Below, one piece after another: positions 56,863 through 64,000 of a DNA stretch of 64,000 bases (positions are counted from its first letter, which is position 1; the number at the start of each line of letters is the position of its first letter). The DNA is from Rahnella bruchi. Lineage in GTDB: Bacteria; Pseudomonadota; Gammaproteobacteria; Enterobacterales; Enterobacteriaceae. Where the stretch lies: contig NZ_QZWI01000003.1 in assembly GCF_003614975.1 (NCBI RefSeq), positions 186,001 to 250,000 on the forward strand, in the 5' to 3' direction. The translations under genes and the position numbers were made by a program. The notes under the pieces were generated by a model. The model had not been told where the DNA came from, made no database searches, and was given only the letters and a program-made list of their open reading frames with translations.

Positions 56863-59064
56863 TCACACTTTGCTGACCTTTTCGCTTGCCCTTTCGTCCG
56901 AACAGAATCGTTCGCCCTGCTCCGCCCTGCGCACCAGCCCTTCGCATGGCAGGAAATGCTCGCCATAGCGTTGCGCCAGCTGTTCGAGCGTTTTCACGGC
57001 GTTCGCTGCACCGAGTGTATCGATGTAGCGGAACGGGCCACCACGGAATGGCGGGAAACCAATGCCGAACACCGCACCCAGGTCGCCATCCCGCGCACTG
57101 CGGATCACCTGCTCATCCAGACAACGCACCGCTTCATTAAGCATCAGCATTACGCAGCGCTGCGCGATGTCTTCTTCTGACTGCTGTACTTTCGGCGTCA
57201 CGTTCAGTAAACGGTAAATCGCGGGATCGACCTGTTTCTGCTTCGCCGCGCGGCCTTTTTGCCCGTAAAGATAGAAACCTTTGCCGTTCTTACGCCCTTT
57301 ACGATCGTCTTTCAGCACCGCATCAAAACCTGATGGCGCGGCGAAACGCTCGCCAAACGCCTCCACAAGAATCGGGCCGATTTTTGTGCCGACATCAATA
57401 CCTACCTCGTCAAGTAGCTGTATCGGACCGACCGGGAAACCAAAATTCACCAGCGCTTTATCGATGTGATCGATGGGTTCTCCGGCCAGCAGACAGCGGG
57501 CCGCTTCATTGATATAAGGCGCAAGAATACGGTTTACGTAGAATCCGGCGCTGTCGCCGACGACAATCGCTGTTTTCCCCTGTTTCTTCGCCAGTGAGAC
57601 GGTGGTGGAAATGGTCTGCGCACTGGTGCCCGCATGGGGAATAACTTCCACCAGCGGCATTTTATCCACCGGACTAAAATAGTGCAGGCCGATCACCTGT
57701 TCAGGCCGGCTGGCCTGCTCTGCAATCTTATGGATGGGCAGTGAAGAGGTATTTGAAGCAAAGATAGTGCGCGGAGCGGCGTTTTTCTCGATTTCCGCCA
57801 CCATCGATTGTTTTAGCGATAGATCCTCAAAGACTGCTTCCACCACGATATCAATCTGCGCGAAGCCGCTGTAATCCGTAGTGCCCGAAATCAGCATCAT
57901 CTGCCGTTGCTGCTCGTTGCGGGTCAGTCTGCGGCGGCGTACCTTTTTCTCCAGCAGATCCCAGCTGTATTTCAGCGCATGGCGGATGCCTTCCTGATTG
58001 ATGTCTTTGATGCGCACCGGCAAACCGGCTTTAGTCGCAGTCACGTTGGCGATACCACCGCCCATCAGCCCGCCCCCCAGAATACCGACGCGCCGCACCG
58101 GCAGCGGTTGCGCATCAGCACCCTTTTCTTTTTTCAGCGCGGTGGAAGCGAAAAACAGGCCGCGCAATGCTGCGGATTCCGGCGTCATGACCAGTTCACC
58201 AAAAGCTGTCGCTTCGGCCTGATAGCCGTTGCCGCTGCCCTGATCGAGACCGGTTTTCACCACATCAATAATCTTTTCTGTCGCCGGATAATTTCCGTGC
58301 GTTTTGGTCCGCGTCTGTTTACGAACAAAATGAAACAGTACACTTTTACCCAGCGGTCCCCCGGCCAGCCGCGCCTGCCACGGTAACGGCGGACGTGACT
58401 TACGCCCTTTTGCCACGCGCTCAAGTGCAGTTTGCAGCAAAATAGAATAAGGAACGGCGTCATCTACCAGCCCCATTCTCAGCGCCTGTTTCGCGCGAAT
58501 GCTGCGACCGGTTAGCATCATATCCAGCGCTTTCGGTGCGCCGATTAAGCGCGGCAGACGCTGCGTCCCGCCAGAGCCCGGCAGCAGGCCAAGCTGTACT
58601 TCCGGCAAGCCAAGTTGAGTTTTGTCATCAAGCGTACAGACGCGCGAATGGCACGCCAGCGCGATCTCAAGTCCCCCGCCAAGACAAGCGCCGTGGATGG
58701 CTGCGACGACAGGTACTGAAAACGAGGCAATCTGCGACATCACCGTCTGACCTTTTTGCGCCAGACTGCTGGCTTCAGCCGCGGTTTTACAGCCCGATAT
58801 CATGCTGATATCTGCACCCGCAATAAAAGAGTCGGATTTGCCGGAAATCAGCACCAAGCCTTTCAGATTCGGATATTGCTGGGCTTTTTGCAAAATGGTA
58901 CAGATTTGCTGTGCAAATTCAGCCTTTAAGGTATTCACTTTTTCGCCGGGAACGTCGATGGTGATAATCCCGACGTGCTCCGCTGTGAACATCAGTGAGA
59001 AAGCAGAAACCGGTTCTGCCGGAGTGGTTTCCGGAATGTTTGAGTTTTCCATATTATCCCTCAT
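56863..59064 (-). CDS. fadJ: Fatty acid oxidation complex subunit alpha FadJ
   Basis: FadJ is the multifunctional alpha subunit of the FadIJ complex: enoyl-CoA hydratase in the N-terminal crotonase domain (about 20-210) and 3-hydroxyacyl-CoA dehydrogenase after it. Seen are [18 protein letters not shown] and [19 protein letters not shown] of the hydratase, the NAD-binding [20 protein letters not shown], and [20 protein letters not shown] of the dehydrogenase. With 733 residues from the ATG at 59064 (GGAGG ribosome site, 4-bp ATGA overlap with fadI), it is slightly longer than E. coli FadJ (714). An ATG four codons later (59052) also has a GAGGG site and is a good alternative. Confidence 0.96.
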   Translation of the reverse strand: MRDNMENSNIPETTPAEPVSAFSLMFTAEHVGIITIDVPGEKVNTLKAEFAQQICTILQKAQQYPNLKGLVLISGKSDSFIAGADISMISGCKTAAEASSLAQKGQTVMSQIASFSVPVVAAIHGACLGGGLEIALACHSRVCTLDDKTQLGLPEVQLGLLPGSGGTQRLPRLIGAPKALDMMLTGRSIRAKQALRMGLVDDAVPYSILLQTALERVAKGRKSRPPLPWQARLAGGPLGKSVLFHFVRKQTRTKTHGNYPATEKIIDVVKTGLDQGSGNGYQAEATAFGELVMTPESAALRGLFFASTALKKEKGADAQPLPVRRVGILGGGLMGGGIANVTATKAGLPVRIKDINQEGIRHALKYSWDLLEKKVRRRRLTRNEQQRQMMLISGTTDYSGFAQIDIVVEAVFEDLSLKQSMVAEIEKNAAPRTIFASNTSSLPIHKIAEQASRPEQVIGLHYFSPVDKMPLVEVIPHAGTSAQTISTTVSLAKKQGKTAIVVGDSAGFYVNRILAPYINEAARCLLAGEPIDHIDKALVNFGFPVGPIQLLDEVGIDVGTKIGPILVEAFGERFAAPSGFDAVLKDDRKGRKNGKGFYLYGQKGRAAKQKQVDPAIYRLLNVTPKVQQSEEDIAQRCVMLMLNEAVRCLDEQVIRSARDGDLGAVFGIGFPPFRGGPFRYIDTLGAANAVKTLEQLAQRYGEHFLPCEGLVRRAEQGERFCSDERASEKVSKV

Positions 59065-60374
59065 TGCGCTGCCTCCAGGATCATCGCTGCGCCCAGACCC
59101 CCGGCGGCACAGGCGGTTGTCAGCCCGTATTTTCCGCCACGACGGCGTAATTCATGCAATGTCTGCGTAATCATTCTTGCACCGGTAGCGGCAAAAGGAT
59201 GCCCGTAGGCCAGCGAACCGCCTAGAACGTTAAATTTATCCCAGTCTATTTCACCAACTGCCTGACTACGCCCGAGTTTTTCACGGGCAAATTCATCACT
59301 GGCTAACATTTTAATATTTGCCAGCGTCTGCGCCGCAAACGCTTCGTGCATATCGATAAGATCTAAATCCCCGAGCGTCAGTCCTGCACGATCCAGCGCC
59401 AGCGGCGTAGCGTAAGCGGGCCCGAGAAGCATATCTTCCCAGACGTCGATGGCGGCAAACGCAAAACTTTTCAGGAAGCCGAGTGGCTCCAGACCGAGCT
59501 CACGCGCCCGCGATTCACTCATCATTAAAACCGCAGCGGCGCCGTCGGTCAGCGGCGTGCTGGTGGCGGCTGTCACGGTGCCATGTTTGCGATCAAATGC
59601 CGGACGCAGTTTGGCATACTGCCCGATTTCGGAATTCAGGCGGATGTTGTTATCTTTTTGCAGCACTTCACGGTAGGGCGGGATTTGTGCGGCCATGACC
59701 TGAGAATTCAGATACCCCTGCTCCCACGCCTGAGCCGCCAGCGTGTGCGAACGGTGCGCGAGTTCATCCTGCTGTTCGCGGGAAATATTATGGCTTTTCG
59801 CCATCTGTTCAGCGGTATCTCCCATACGCAGGCCGGTGGAATATTCAGCCACCGCTGGCGGTACCGGCATCAGGTCGCGCAGTTTTAATTTGCTGAAAAT
59901 GGACAGCCGCTGCGACAAAGTGCGCGCTTTATTGACATCCACCAGTGCGCGGGCGAGGCGTTTGCTGACGCCAATCGGCAATACCGAAGAGGAATCGGCT
60001 CCGCCCGCAATCCCGACGCTGATGGTGCCGCTCATAATACTTTCCGCGACGTTGGCGACTGCCTGAAAACTGGTGGCGCAGGCACGCGATACGCTGTAGG
60101 CGTCAGTTGAGACATTCATACCCGTACCGAGGACGATTTCGCGCGCAATGTTTGGCGCTTCCGGCATCTGCACCACCTGACCGAATACCAGCTGATCGAT
60201 GATCTTCGGGTCGATCCCACTTTTCGCCAGTAATTCACTGACCACGATTTTGCCGAGGTCTACGGCAGGAATGCCGTGATAGGCGGTGGCCTGTTTGGCA
60301 AACGGCGTACGCAAACCGTCGACAATCGCAATGCGATCACCTTCACGTGTCACCAGTGGAATGACTTTATTCAT
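59061..60374 (-). CDS. fadI: 3-ketoacyl-CoA thiolase FadI
   Basis: FadI is the thiolase (beta subunit) of the FadIJ complex, used in anaerobic and long-chain beta-oxidation. The 437-residue protein (E. coli 436) has the nucleophile cysteine in [40 protein letters not shown], the [19 protein letters not shown] histidine and the C-terminal [17 protein letters not shown] cysteine. It leads the fadIJ operon, with a FadR-like palindrome about 30 bp upstream of its start. Confidence 0.97.
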   Translation of the reverse strand: MNKVIPLVTREGDRIAIVDGLRTPFAKQATAYHGIPAVDLGKIVVSELLAKSGIDPKIIDQLVFGQVVQMPEAPNIAREIVLGTGMNVSTDAYSVSRACATSFQAVANVAESIMSGTISVGIAGGADSSSVLPIGVSKRLARALVDVNKARTLSQRLSIFSKLKLRDLMPVPPAVAEYSTGLRMGDTAEQMAKSHNISREQQDELAHRSHTLAAQAWEQGYLNSQVMAAQIPPYREVLQKDNNIRLNSEIGQYAKLRPAFDRKHGTVTAATSTPLTDGAAAVLMMSESRARELGLEPLGFLKSFAFAAIDVWEDMLLGPAYATPLALDRAGLTLGDLDLIDMHEAFAAQTLANIKMLASDEFAREKLGRSQAVGEIDWDKFNVLGGSLAYGHPFAATGARMITQTLHELRRRGGKYGLTTACAAGGLGAAMILEAAQ

Positions 60375-60402
60375 ACAAGCTCCTGAGAAAAAATAGGGTC
60401 TT

Positions 60403-60419
60403 AAGAGGTCAGACCTGAT
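60403..60419 (-). promoter_or_regulatory. FadR binding site upstream of fadI
   Basis: AAGAGGTCAGACCTGAT contains the perfect 11-bp palindrome AGGTCAGACCT (60406-60416), matching the GGTCNGACC core of FadR sites. It lies 29 bp before the fadI start. The same 11-bp palindrome occurs at 61208 upstream of fadL. Confidence 0.75.
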
Positions 60420-60534
60420 AACTCAGTTTTAACTATGTATTTACATTTGGCAAAGTGAAAGGCAATGAAGTGCGAGCAACAGCAAATTTTTCTGAAATAA
60501 GAATGAGAAGAATGGTGGCAGGAAAGAATAGCGG

Positions 60535-60567
60535 ACAAAAAAATACCGCTCATATAAGCGGTATTTA
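60535..60567 (-). terminator. Intrinsic terminator of yfcZ
   Basis: On the minus strand AATACCGCT pairs with AGCGGTATT around a 6-nt loop, followed by TTTTTTG. It lies about 16 bp after the yfcZ stop codon. Confidence 0.9.
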
Positions 60568-60582
60568 TTATCCGGACAGGAA

Positions 60583-60915
60583 TTAACGCAGACCGAGCTG
60601 GAAAATCATTGTCTCAGCCTGGCAGCTGAAAGTGAAATCGATATTCAGCTCAACGCCGCCATCCACTTTTTCCATACGGCTTTTGATTTCGCAAGGTTCG
60701 GATTCAACGCCGCGCGCGCGTTCGGTCAGAGCTTCCAGCGTTTCTTTAGCCTGTGCTTCGTTTTCAAAAACGCGGCTGTAAGAAGCGGTGCAATCGGTGT
60801 TGTCCATGATGGTACCCACATCAACACAGCAGCAGGCTGCGGTTTCTTCTGCGCCGCATTTGTTGATGGAGTGCAGAGGTTGAGTGGATTTGGAGGACAT
60901 GGTTACGTCAGACAT
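60583..60915 (-). CDS. yfcZ: YfcZ/YiiS family protein
   Basis: YfcZ is a small conserved protein of unknown function. From the ATG at 60915, which has a GGGGAG ribosome site, it has 110 residues; E. coli YfcZ is 94. The core is clearly the same: AACCCVDVGTIMDNTDCTAS, with three adjacent cysteines, EALTERARGVESEPCEI, and the C-terminal FSCQAETMIFQLGLR. The frame could extend to 61023, but the added part is not family-like. It is divergent from fadL as in E. coli. Confidence 0.93.
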   Translation of the reverse strand: MSDVTMSSKSTQPLHSINKCGAEETAACCCVDVGTIMDNTDCTASYSRVFENEAQAKETLEALTERARGVESEPCEIKSRMEKVDGGVELNIDFTFSCQAETMIFQLGLR

Positions 60916-61204
60916 AATTTTCTCCCCGGCATCAACGGCAACGTCCACCGTCTGGCCTGTTTGCGAATAAAGTTTTATTTCCAGCCTGCATTTTACGCCA
61001 CCGTTCTGACAACACACTAGCACTTACTTAATATGTGCCTTTGAAGTGATCCAGATCACGTATATGTAAGTAATCGATTAAAACTAAGTCATCGTTCTCA
61101 CTTTAACGTTTCTTAATTGAACTTTTATTGTTGGTTTTTTGTTAAGTGGATCCAATTTCTCGCATCATTTTATAAATATCAATGAAACATCATTGCAACT
61201 ACAC

Positions 61205-61221
61205 CACAGGTCAGACCTATA
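61205..61221 (+). promoter_or_regulatory. FadR-like site 1 upstream of fadL
   Basis: CACAGGTCAGACCTATA contains the same perfect palindrome AGGTCAGACCT (61208-61218) as the fadI site. Confidence 0.68.
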
Positions 61222-61229
61222 CTTCGCTC

Positions 61230-61246
61230 ACTGGTCTGATTTGTCA
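61230..61246 (+). promoter_or_regulatory. FadR-like site 2 upstream of fadL
   Basis: ACTGGTCTGATTTGTCA matches the FadR pattern well in its left half (CTGGTC-T-GA) and keeps TTTGT to the right. Two FadR sites also lie at E. coli fadL. Confidence 0.62.
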
Positions 61247-61332
61247 GACTGCTAACGAACCCTACAATCCCGCGCTCATTGTTACTTGATGTAACATTGT
61301 TTGATAAAAAACATAAAATTGAGGTTTTGGTC

Positions 61333-62610
61333 ATGAACCAGAAAAACCTGTTTAAAAGATCAGCTCTGGCAGCTGCAGTGGCAATTGTTTCCTCCAACGT
61401 ATACGCAGCAGGTTTTCAGTTAAATGAATATACTGCTGCGGGTTTAGGCCGTTCTTTCTCCGGCGAAGGTGCCATTGCTGACACCGCCGCATCAGGTAGC
61501 CGTAACCCGGCAACCATGACCATGTTCAGCCGCCCGGCGTTTTCTATGGGCGCGATTTATGTCGATCCTGATGTCGATATTACCGGCAAATCTCCGGTTA
61601 CTGGTTCGAGCACTAACGCCAGTAACATCGCTCCGAATCAGTGGGTCCCGAATATCCACTTTATTATGCCTCTTGATGACCAGTGGGCAGTCGGCGCATC
61701 TGCGACGTCAAACTACGGTCTGGCGACAGAATTTAACGATAATTACCCGGCTGGCCCGATTGGCGGTGAAACGGATCTGACGACCGTCAACACTAACTTA
61801 AGTGTTGCTTACCGTTTGAACCAGAATTTCAGCTTCGGTGTCGGCTTTGATGCTGTCTACGCGAAAGCGAAAATCCGCCGTACTGCGGGCGAACTGGTAC
61901 CCATTAAAACCGGCGGTCTGCTGCCGGAAGATACTGAAGCGGCCAAGCTGAAAGGCAACGAATGGGGCTACGGCTGGAACGCCGGTATTTTGTATGAAGT
62001 CGATGACAATAACCGTTACGGCTTTACGTATCGCTCAGAAGTGAAAATCGACTTTGACGGTGAATACCGCAACGGCATTCCGCAGGCGTTAGGCGGCACG
62101 GGCGGTCACACCGTTCCAGGTTCGCTGACCCTGAACCTGCCAGAAATGTGGGAACTGTCCGGTTATAACAAAGTGGCACCGAAATGGGCCATCCACTACA
62201 GCCTGGCTTACACCAGCTGGAGCCAGTTCCAGGAGCTGAAAGCGACCGGTTCTAACGGCCAGACATTGTTCCAGAAAGACGAAGGCTACCATGATGCCTA
62301 CCGCATCGCGTTGGGTACCACGTATTACTACGATGATAACTGGACATTCCGCACCGGTATTGCCTTCGATGACAGCCCGGTTCCGGCAGACAACCGCACC
62401 ATTTCTATCCCGGATCAGGACCGCTTCTGGATTTCAGCCGGTACCACTTACGCCTTCAATAAAGATGCATCCGTCGATGTCGGTGTGTCTTACATGCACG
62501 GCCAGACTGTGAATATCAGCGAGAAAGTGGCTGACGGCGTTCCGAACTATGAATTCCAGGCTAAAGGGACCGCCATGCTGTACGGCGCGAACTTTAACTA
62601 TAACTTCTGA
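61333..62610 (+). CDS. fadL: Long-chain fatty acid outer membrane transporter FadL
   Basis: FadL is the outer-membrane beta-barrel that takes up long-chain fatty acids. From the ATG at 61333 it has 425 residues (E. coli about 446). A signal peptide (about 1-25, [16 protein letters not shown]) precedes the conserved plug start [20 protein letters not shown], with [14 protein letters not shown] next; the C-terminal strand ends in aromatic NFNYNF. It is divergent from yfcZ and followed by a bidirectional terminator. Two FadR-like sites upstream suggest repression lifted by long-chain acyl-CoA. Confidence 0.96.
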   Translation: MNQKNLFKRSALAAAVAIVSSNVYAAGFQLNEYTAAGLGRSFSGEGAIADTAASGSRNPATMTMFSRPAFSMGAIYVDPDVDITGKSPVTGSSTNASNIAPNQWVPNIHFIMPLDDQWAVGASATSNYGLATEFNDNYPAGPIGGETDLTTVNTNLSVAYRLNQNFSFGVGFDAVYAKAKIRRTAGELVPIKTGGLLPEDTEAAKLKGNEWGYGWNAGILYEVDDNNRYGFTYRSEVKIDFDGEYRNGIPQALGGTGGHTVPGSLTLNLPEMWELSGYNKVAPKWAIHYSLAYTSWSQFQELKATGSNGQTLFQKDEGYHDAYRIALGTTYYYDDNWTFRTGIAFDDSPVPADNRTISIPDQDRFWISAGTTYAFNKDASVDVGVSYMHGQTVNISEKVADGVPNYEFQAKGTAMLYGANFNYNF

Positions 62611-62656
62611 TGAACTGACTACCACTTCTGATGCACTGAATTCGCAGAAGTCAGAC

Positions 62657-62686
62657 ATAAAAAAAGCGCCGCAAGGCGCTTTTTTA
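62657..62686. terminator. Bidirectional terminator between fadL and mlaA
   Basis: AGCGCC (62665-62670) and GGCGCT (62675-62680) form a stem around GCAA, flanked by AAAAAAA before and TTTTTT after, so the structure can stop both convergent genes. Confidence 0.92.
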
Positions 62687-62707
62687 TTGCATCGGATATC
62701 GTCAATA

Positions 62708-63475
62708 TCAATCTGAATCGATATCTTTGAGGTCGCCCTGAATCAATGCCGCGTTCGGATTTTCCTGTGGCGTCAGCTGACCGCCTTTTGCCAGGAAATC
62801 GTGATGCTGGAAATAAGCTTCACGGATAAACAGATACGGATCAGAGGAGTTACGGATCAGGCCGTCAGAATCGAGCAGCTCTGCACGAGTTTCGACGCCT
62901 TCCAGCACCCATTTACCGGCTGACATCCAGAATGTCAGATAGCTGAGCATCGGATATAAATCATCCACCAGATCGCCACCTTCATCACGCACCGTTGCGC
63001 TGCCGTAACCTGGCAGAACCACATACGGACCGTAACCGACACCGTAATGGCCAAGCGTACTGCCGAAGCCCTGCGCTTCTTCGCGTGCCAGTTTCGGGTT
63101 CGCCATACCGGCCACGTCAATCAGACCGCCCATCCCTAAAATAGTGTTCAGGAAGAATCGGTTAAAGTGGATTGCTGCACGGTACGGATCGCCTTTGAGC
63201 AAGGAGTTAACCATGCTGGCCGGTTCATCAAGGTTGCTGAGGAAGTTACTGGTACCGTTACGCGCCGGTTGCGGCACGTAATCACGCCATACGACGGCAA
63301 CAGGCCGCACAAGGTACGGATCCATATAGTTATAGTTGAAGTCGAACATTGCACGGTTGAAACCTTCCAGCGGATCAGAACGTCCTTTCGCTTCGCTGTC
63401 CGATGATCCGGACTTGCCGGCACAACCGACCAGCAAAACTGTCGCAAACGCCAGCCCAGTCAGGCGTAAGTTCAT
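62708..63475 (-). CDS. mlaA: Outer membrane lipoprotein MlaA (VacJ)
   Basis: MlaA sits in the outer membrane with OmpC/OmpF and removes misplaced phospholipids from the outer leaflet, passing them to MlaC. From the ATG at 63475 the protein has 255 residues (E. coli 251), with a lipoprotein signal ending in the lipobox LLVGC (Cys18). The body shows RSDPLEGFNRAMFDFNYNYM, the NDEPASMVN-like segment LSNLDEPASMVNSLLKGDP, and GSTLGHYGVGYGPYVVLPGY, as in the family. The frame extends 28 codons upstream without a signal-like start. It ends at the terminator shared with fadL. Confidence 0.96.
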   Translation of the reverse strand: MNLRLTGLAFATVLLVGCAGKSGSSDSEAKGRSDPLEGFNRAMFDFNYNYMDPYLVRPVAVVWRDYVPQPARNGTSNFLSNLDEPASMVNSLLKGDPYRAAIHFNRFFLNTILGMGGLIDVAGMANPKLAREEAQGFGSTLGHYGVGYGPYVVLPGYGSATVRDEGGDLVDDLYPMLSYLTFWMSAGKWVLEGVETRAELLDSDGLIRNSSDPYLFIREAYFQHHDFLAKGGQLTPQENPNAALIQGDLKDIDSD

Positions 63476-63509
63476 GGATATCTCCCTGTTTTTGATCGTC
63501 GGTTCCTGA

Positions 63510-64000
63510 TTAAGGAACCTGCTGATTAATCTCAATGCTGACCTGACCGTTACCGGCAAAATGAGTCAGCGGACTGTCGCCGTACCAGTCACCTGTGGCC
63601 GGTGTTGCCAGACCATTTTGTGAAATACGAACGCGTACTTTTAATTGATGCAGCGAAGAAAGCAAGCGTTCCGGCATCATCGCATTGCTGTCATCGACGG
63701 TAATCGCCAGCGGGAAGCGGCTCATCGGCAGCTTTTTAACCGCAACCGGCACCGGACTGGTTCCATCAGTCACCGAAATAAAGACCGTGCCGTCCTGTGG
63801 AAGTTTCTGCTGAGCAGCAGAAGAAAGCGTGACGTTTACGCCCAGTTTAACCTGATCAAGTCCGGCTTTTTGTTTTGCCTGCGCAATGCTTGCACGCACC
63901 ATCTCAAGGCGCTTATCCCCTGCCGGAAGGATTTTCTGCATAACTTCCCACGCGCCAATGGCTTGCGGATAGTGACCCTGTTCATATTCATTATAGGCCA
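63510..64000 (-). CDS. CcmI-like cytochrome c biogenesis protein, C-terminal part (cut by window edge)
   Basis: The leftward frame stays open to the right edge of the window; the visible 162 residues are the C-terminal part. The part nearest the edge reads AYNEYEQGHYPQAIGAWEVM, a TPR-like helix pair. After it comes a beta-rich domain (VTLSSAAQQKLPQDGTVFIS, PLPMSRFPLAIT-like segment KKLPMSRFPLAITVDDS, VRISQNGLATPATGDWYG) that matches the C-terminal domain of CcmI/CcmH, which holds apocytochrome c for heme ligation. It is 34 bp upstream of mlaA in the same direction. The name is given with some reserve because the N-terminus is not visible. Confidence 0.8.
   Translation of the reverse strand, partial: AYNEYEQGHYPQAIGAWEVMQKILPAGDKRLEMVRASIAQAKQKAGLDQVKLGVNVTLSSAAQQKLPQDGTVFISVTDGTSPVPVAVKKLPMSRFPLAITVDDSNAMMPERLLSSLHQLKVRVRISQNGLATPATGDWYGDSPLTHFAGNGQVSIEINQQVP

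Larger units (their letters stand above)
60916..61332. other. yfcZ-fadL divergent intergenic region
   Basis: This 417-bp region is AT-rich at 61040-61190 and holds two FadR-like sites (listed separately) before fadL. An in-frame upstream extension of fadL to 61279 lacks conservation. No other gene is seen. Confidence 0.55.

Noticed and set aside
1-64000. tRNA, rRNA, CRISPR, phage or insertion-sequence genes
   Set aside because: No tRNA-like cloverleaf, no regularly spaced repeats, and no transposase or integrase protein was seen on either strand by reading; a tRNA scan was not possible.

Overview
The window is a stretch of chromosome from a member of the Enterobacterales. Gene order follows the nuo - lrhA - alaA - ackA/pta - his transport - purF - accD - truA - pdxB - fabB - mnmC - aroC - fadIJ - fadL - mlaA region of Escherichia coli almost step by step, and most proteins are recognisable orthologues of E. 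coli K-12 genes. Several differences (a PTS/split-transketolase operon after pta, dppA-like plus pepT between yfcH and hisP, ybiR and a MocR regulator between flk and fabB, a ccmI-like gene beyond mlaA, a 124-bp palindromic repeat of a type I associate with Serratia/Yersinia/Rahnella) point to Yersiniaceae such as Rahnella, Rouxiella, Ewingella or Serratia rather than Escherichia. This placement is an inference from gene content and was not tested. No rRNA, tRNA, CRISPR array, phage or insertion sequence was found.

Layout. 1-520: start of nuoB and all of nuoA (complex I operon, leaving to the left). 1234-9385: lrhA, alaA, yfbR, yfbS, yfbT, yfbU, yfbV. 9386-12910: ackA-pta, acetate overflow. 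12990-18518: an accessory block, with a five-gene leftward operon (ascorbate-family PTS IIA, IIB, IIC, then transketolase N- and C-terminal halves as separate genes) and a divergent LacI-family regulator. The intergenic region has three matching operator palindromes and a well placed CRP site. 18558-21163: yfcD, yfcG, yfcH (yfcE, yfcF and folX of E. coli are absent). 21243-24229: orphan DppA-like binding protein and divergent pepT, bracketed by two related palindromes. 24299-27390: hisJQMP. 27713-37967: ubiX, purF, cvpA / dedD, folC / accD / dedA / truA, usg, pdxB, all leftward. 38068-46590: an accessory segment with an AraC regulator/EamA exporter pair, flk, a rhodanese/MocR pair, ybiR, a PepSY membrane protein and a small Met/His-rich protein. 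46736-56446: fabB, mnmC, yfcL, epmC, yfcA, mepA, aroC, prmB, smrB, sixA. 56863-64000: fadIJ, yfcZ, fadL, mlaA and the 3' part of a ccmI-like gene cut by the window edge.

Regulation visible in sequence: a near-perfect PurR box before cvpA-purF; a FadR box and a FabR palindrome packed into the fabB promoter; FadR-like palindromes before fadI and (two) before fadL, so that fatty acid uptake, degradation and unsaturated fatty acid synthesis in this window appear tied to the same regulator; CRP and LacI-type control of the PTS/transketolase operon; and inverted or direct repeats in the AraC/EamA and MocR/rhodanese divergent regions. Many intrinsic terminators could be placed.

The most interesting unit is the PTS plus split-transketolase operon. 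A sugar imported and phosphorylated by the PTS could pass straight to the transketolase and central metabolism, with no other dedicated enzyme. Its substrate cannot be read from the sequence.
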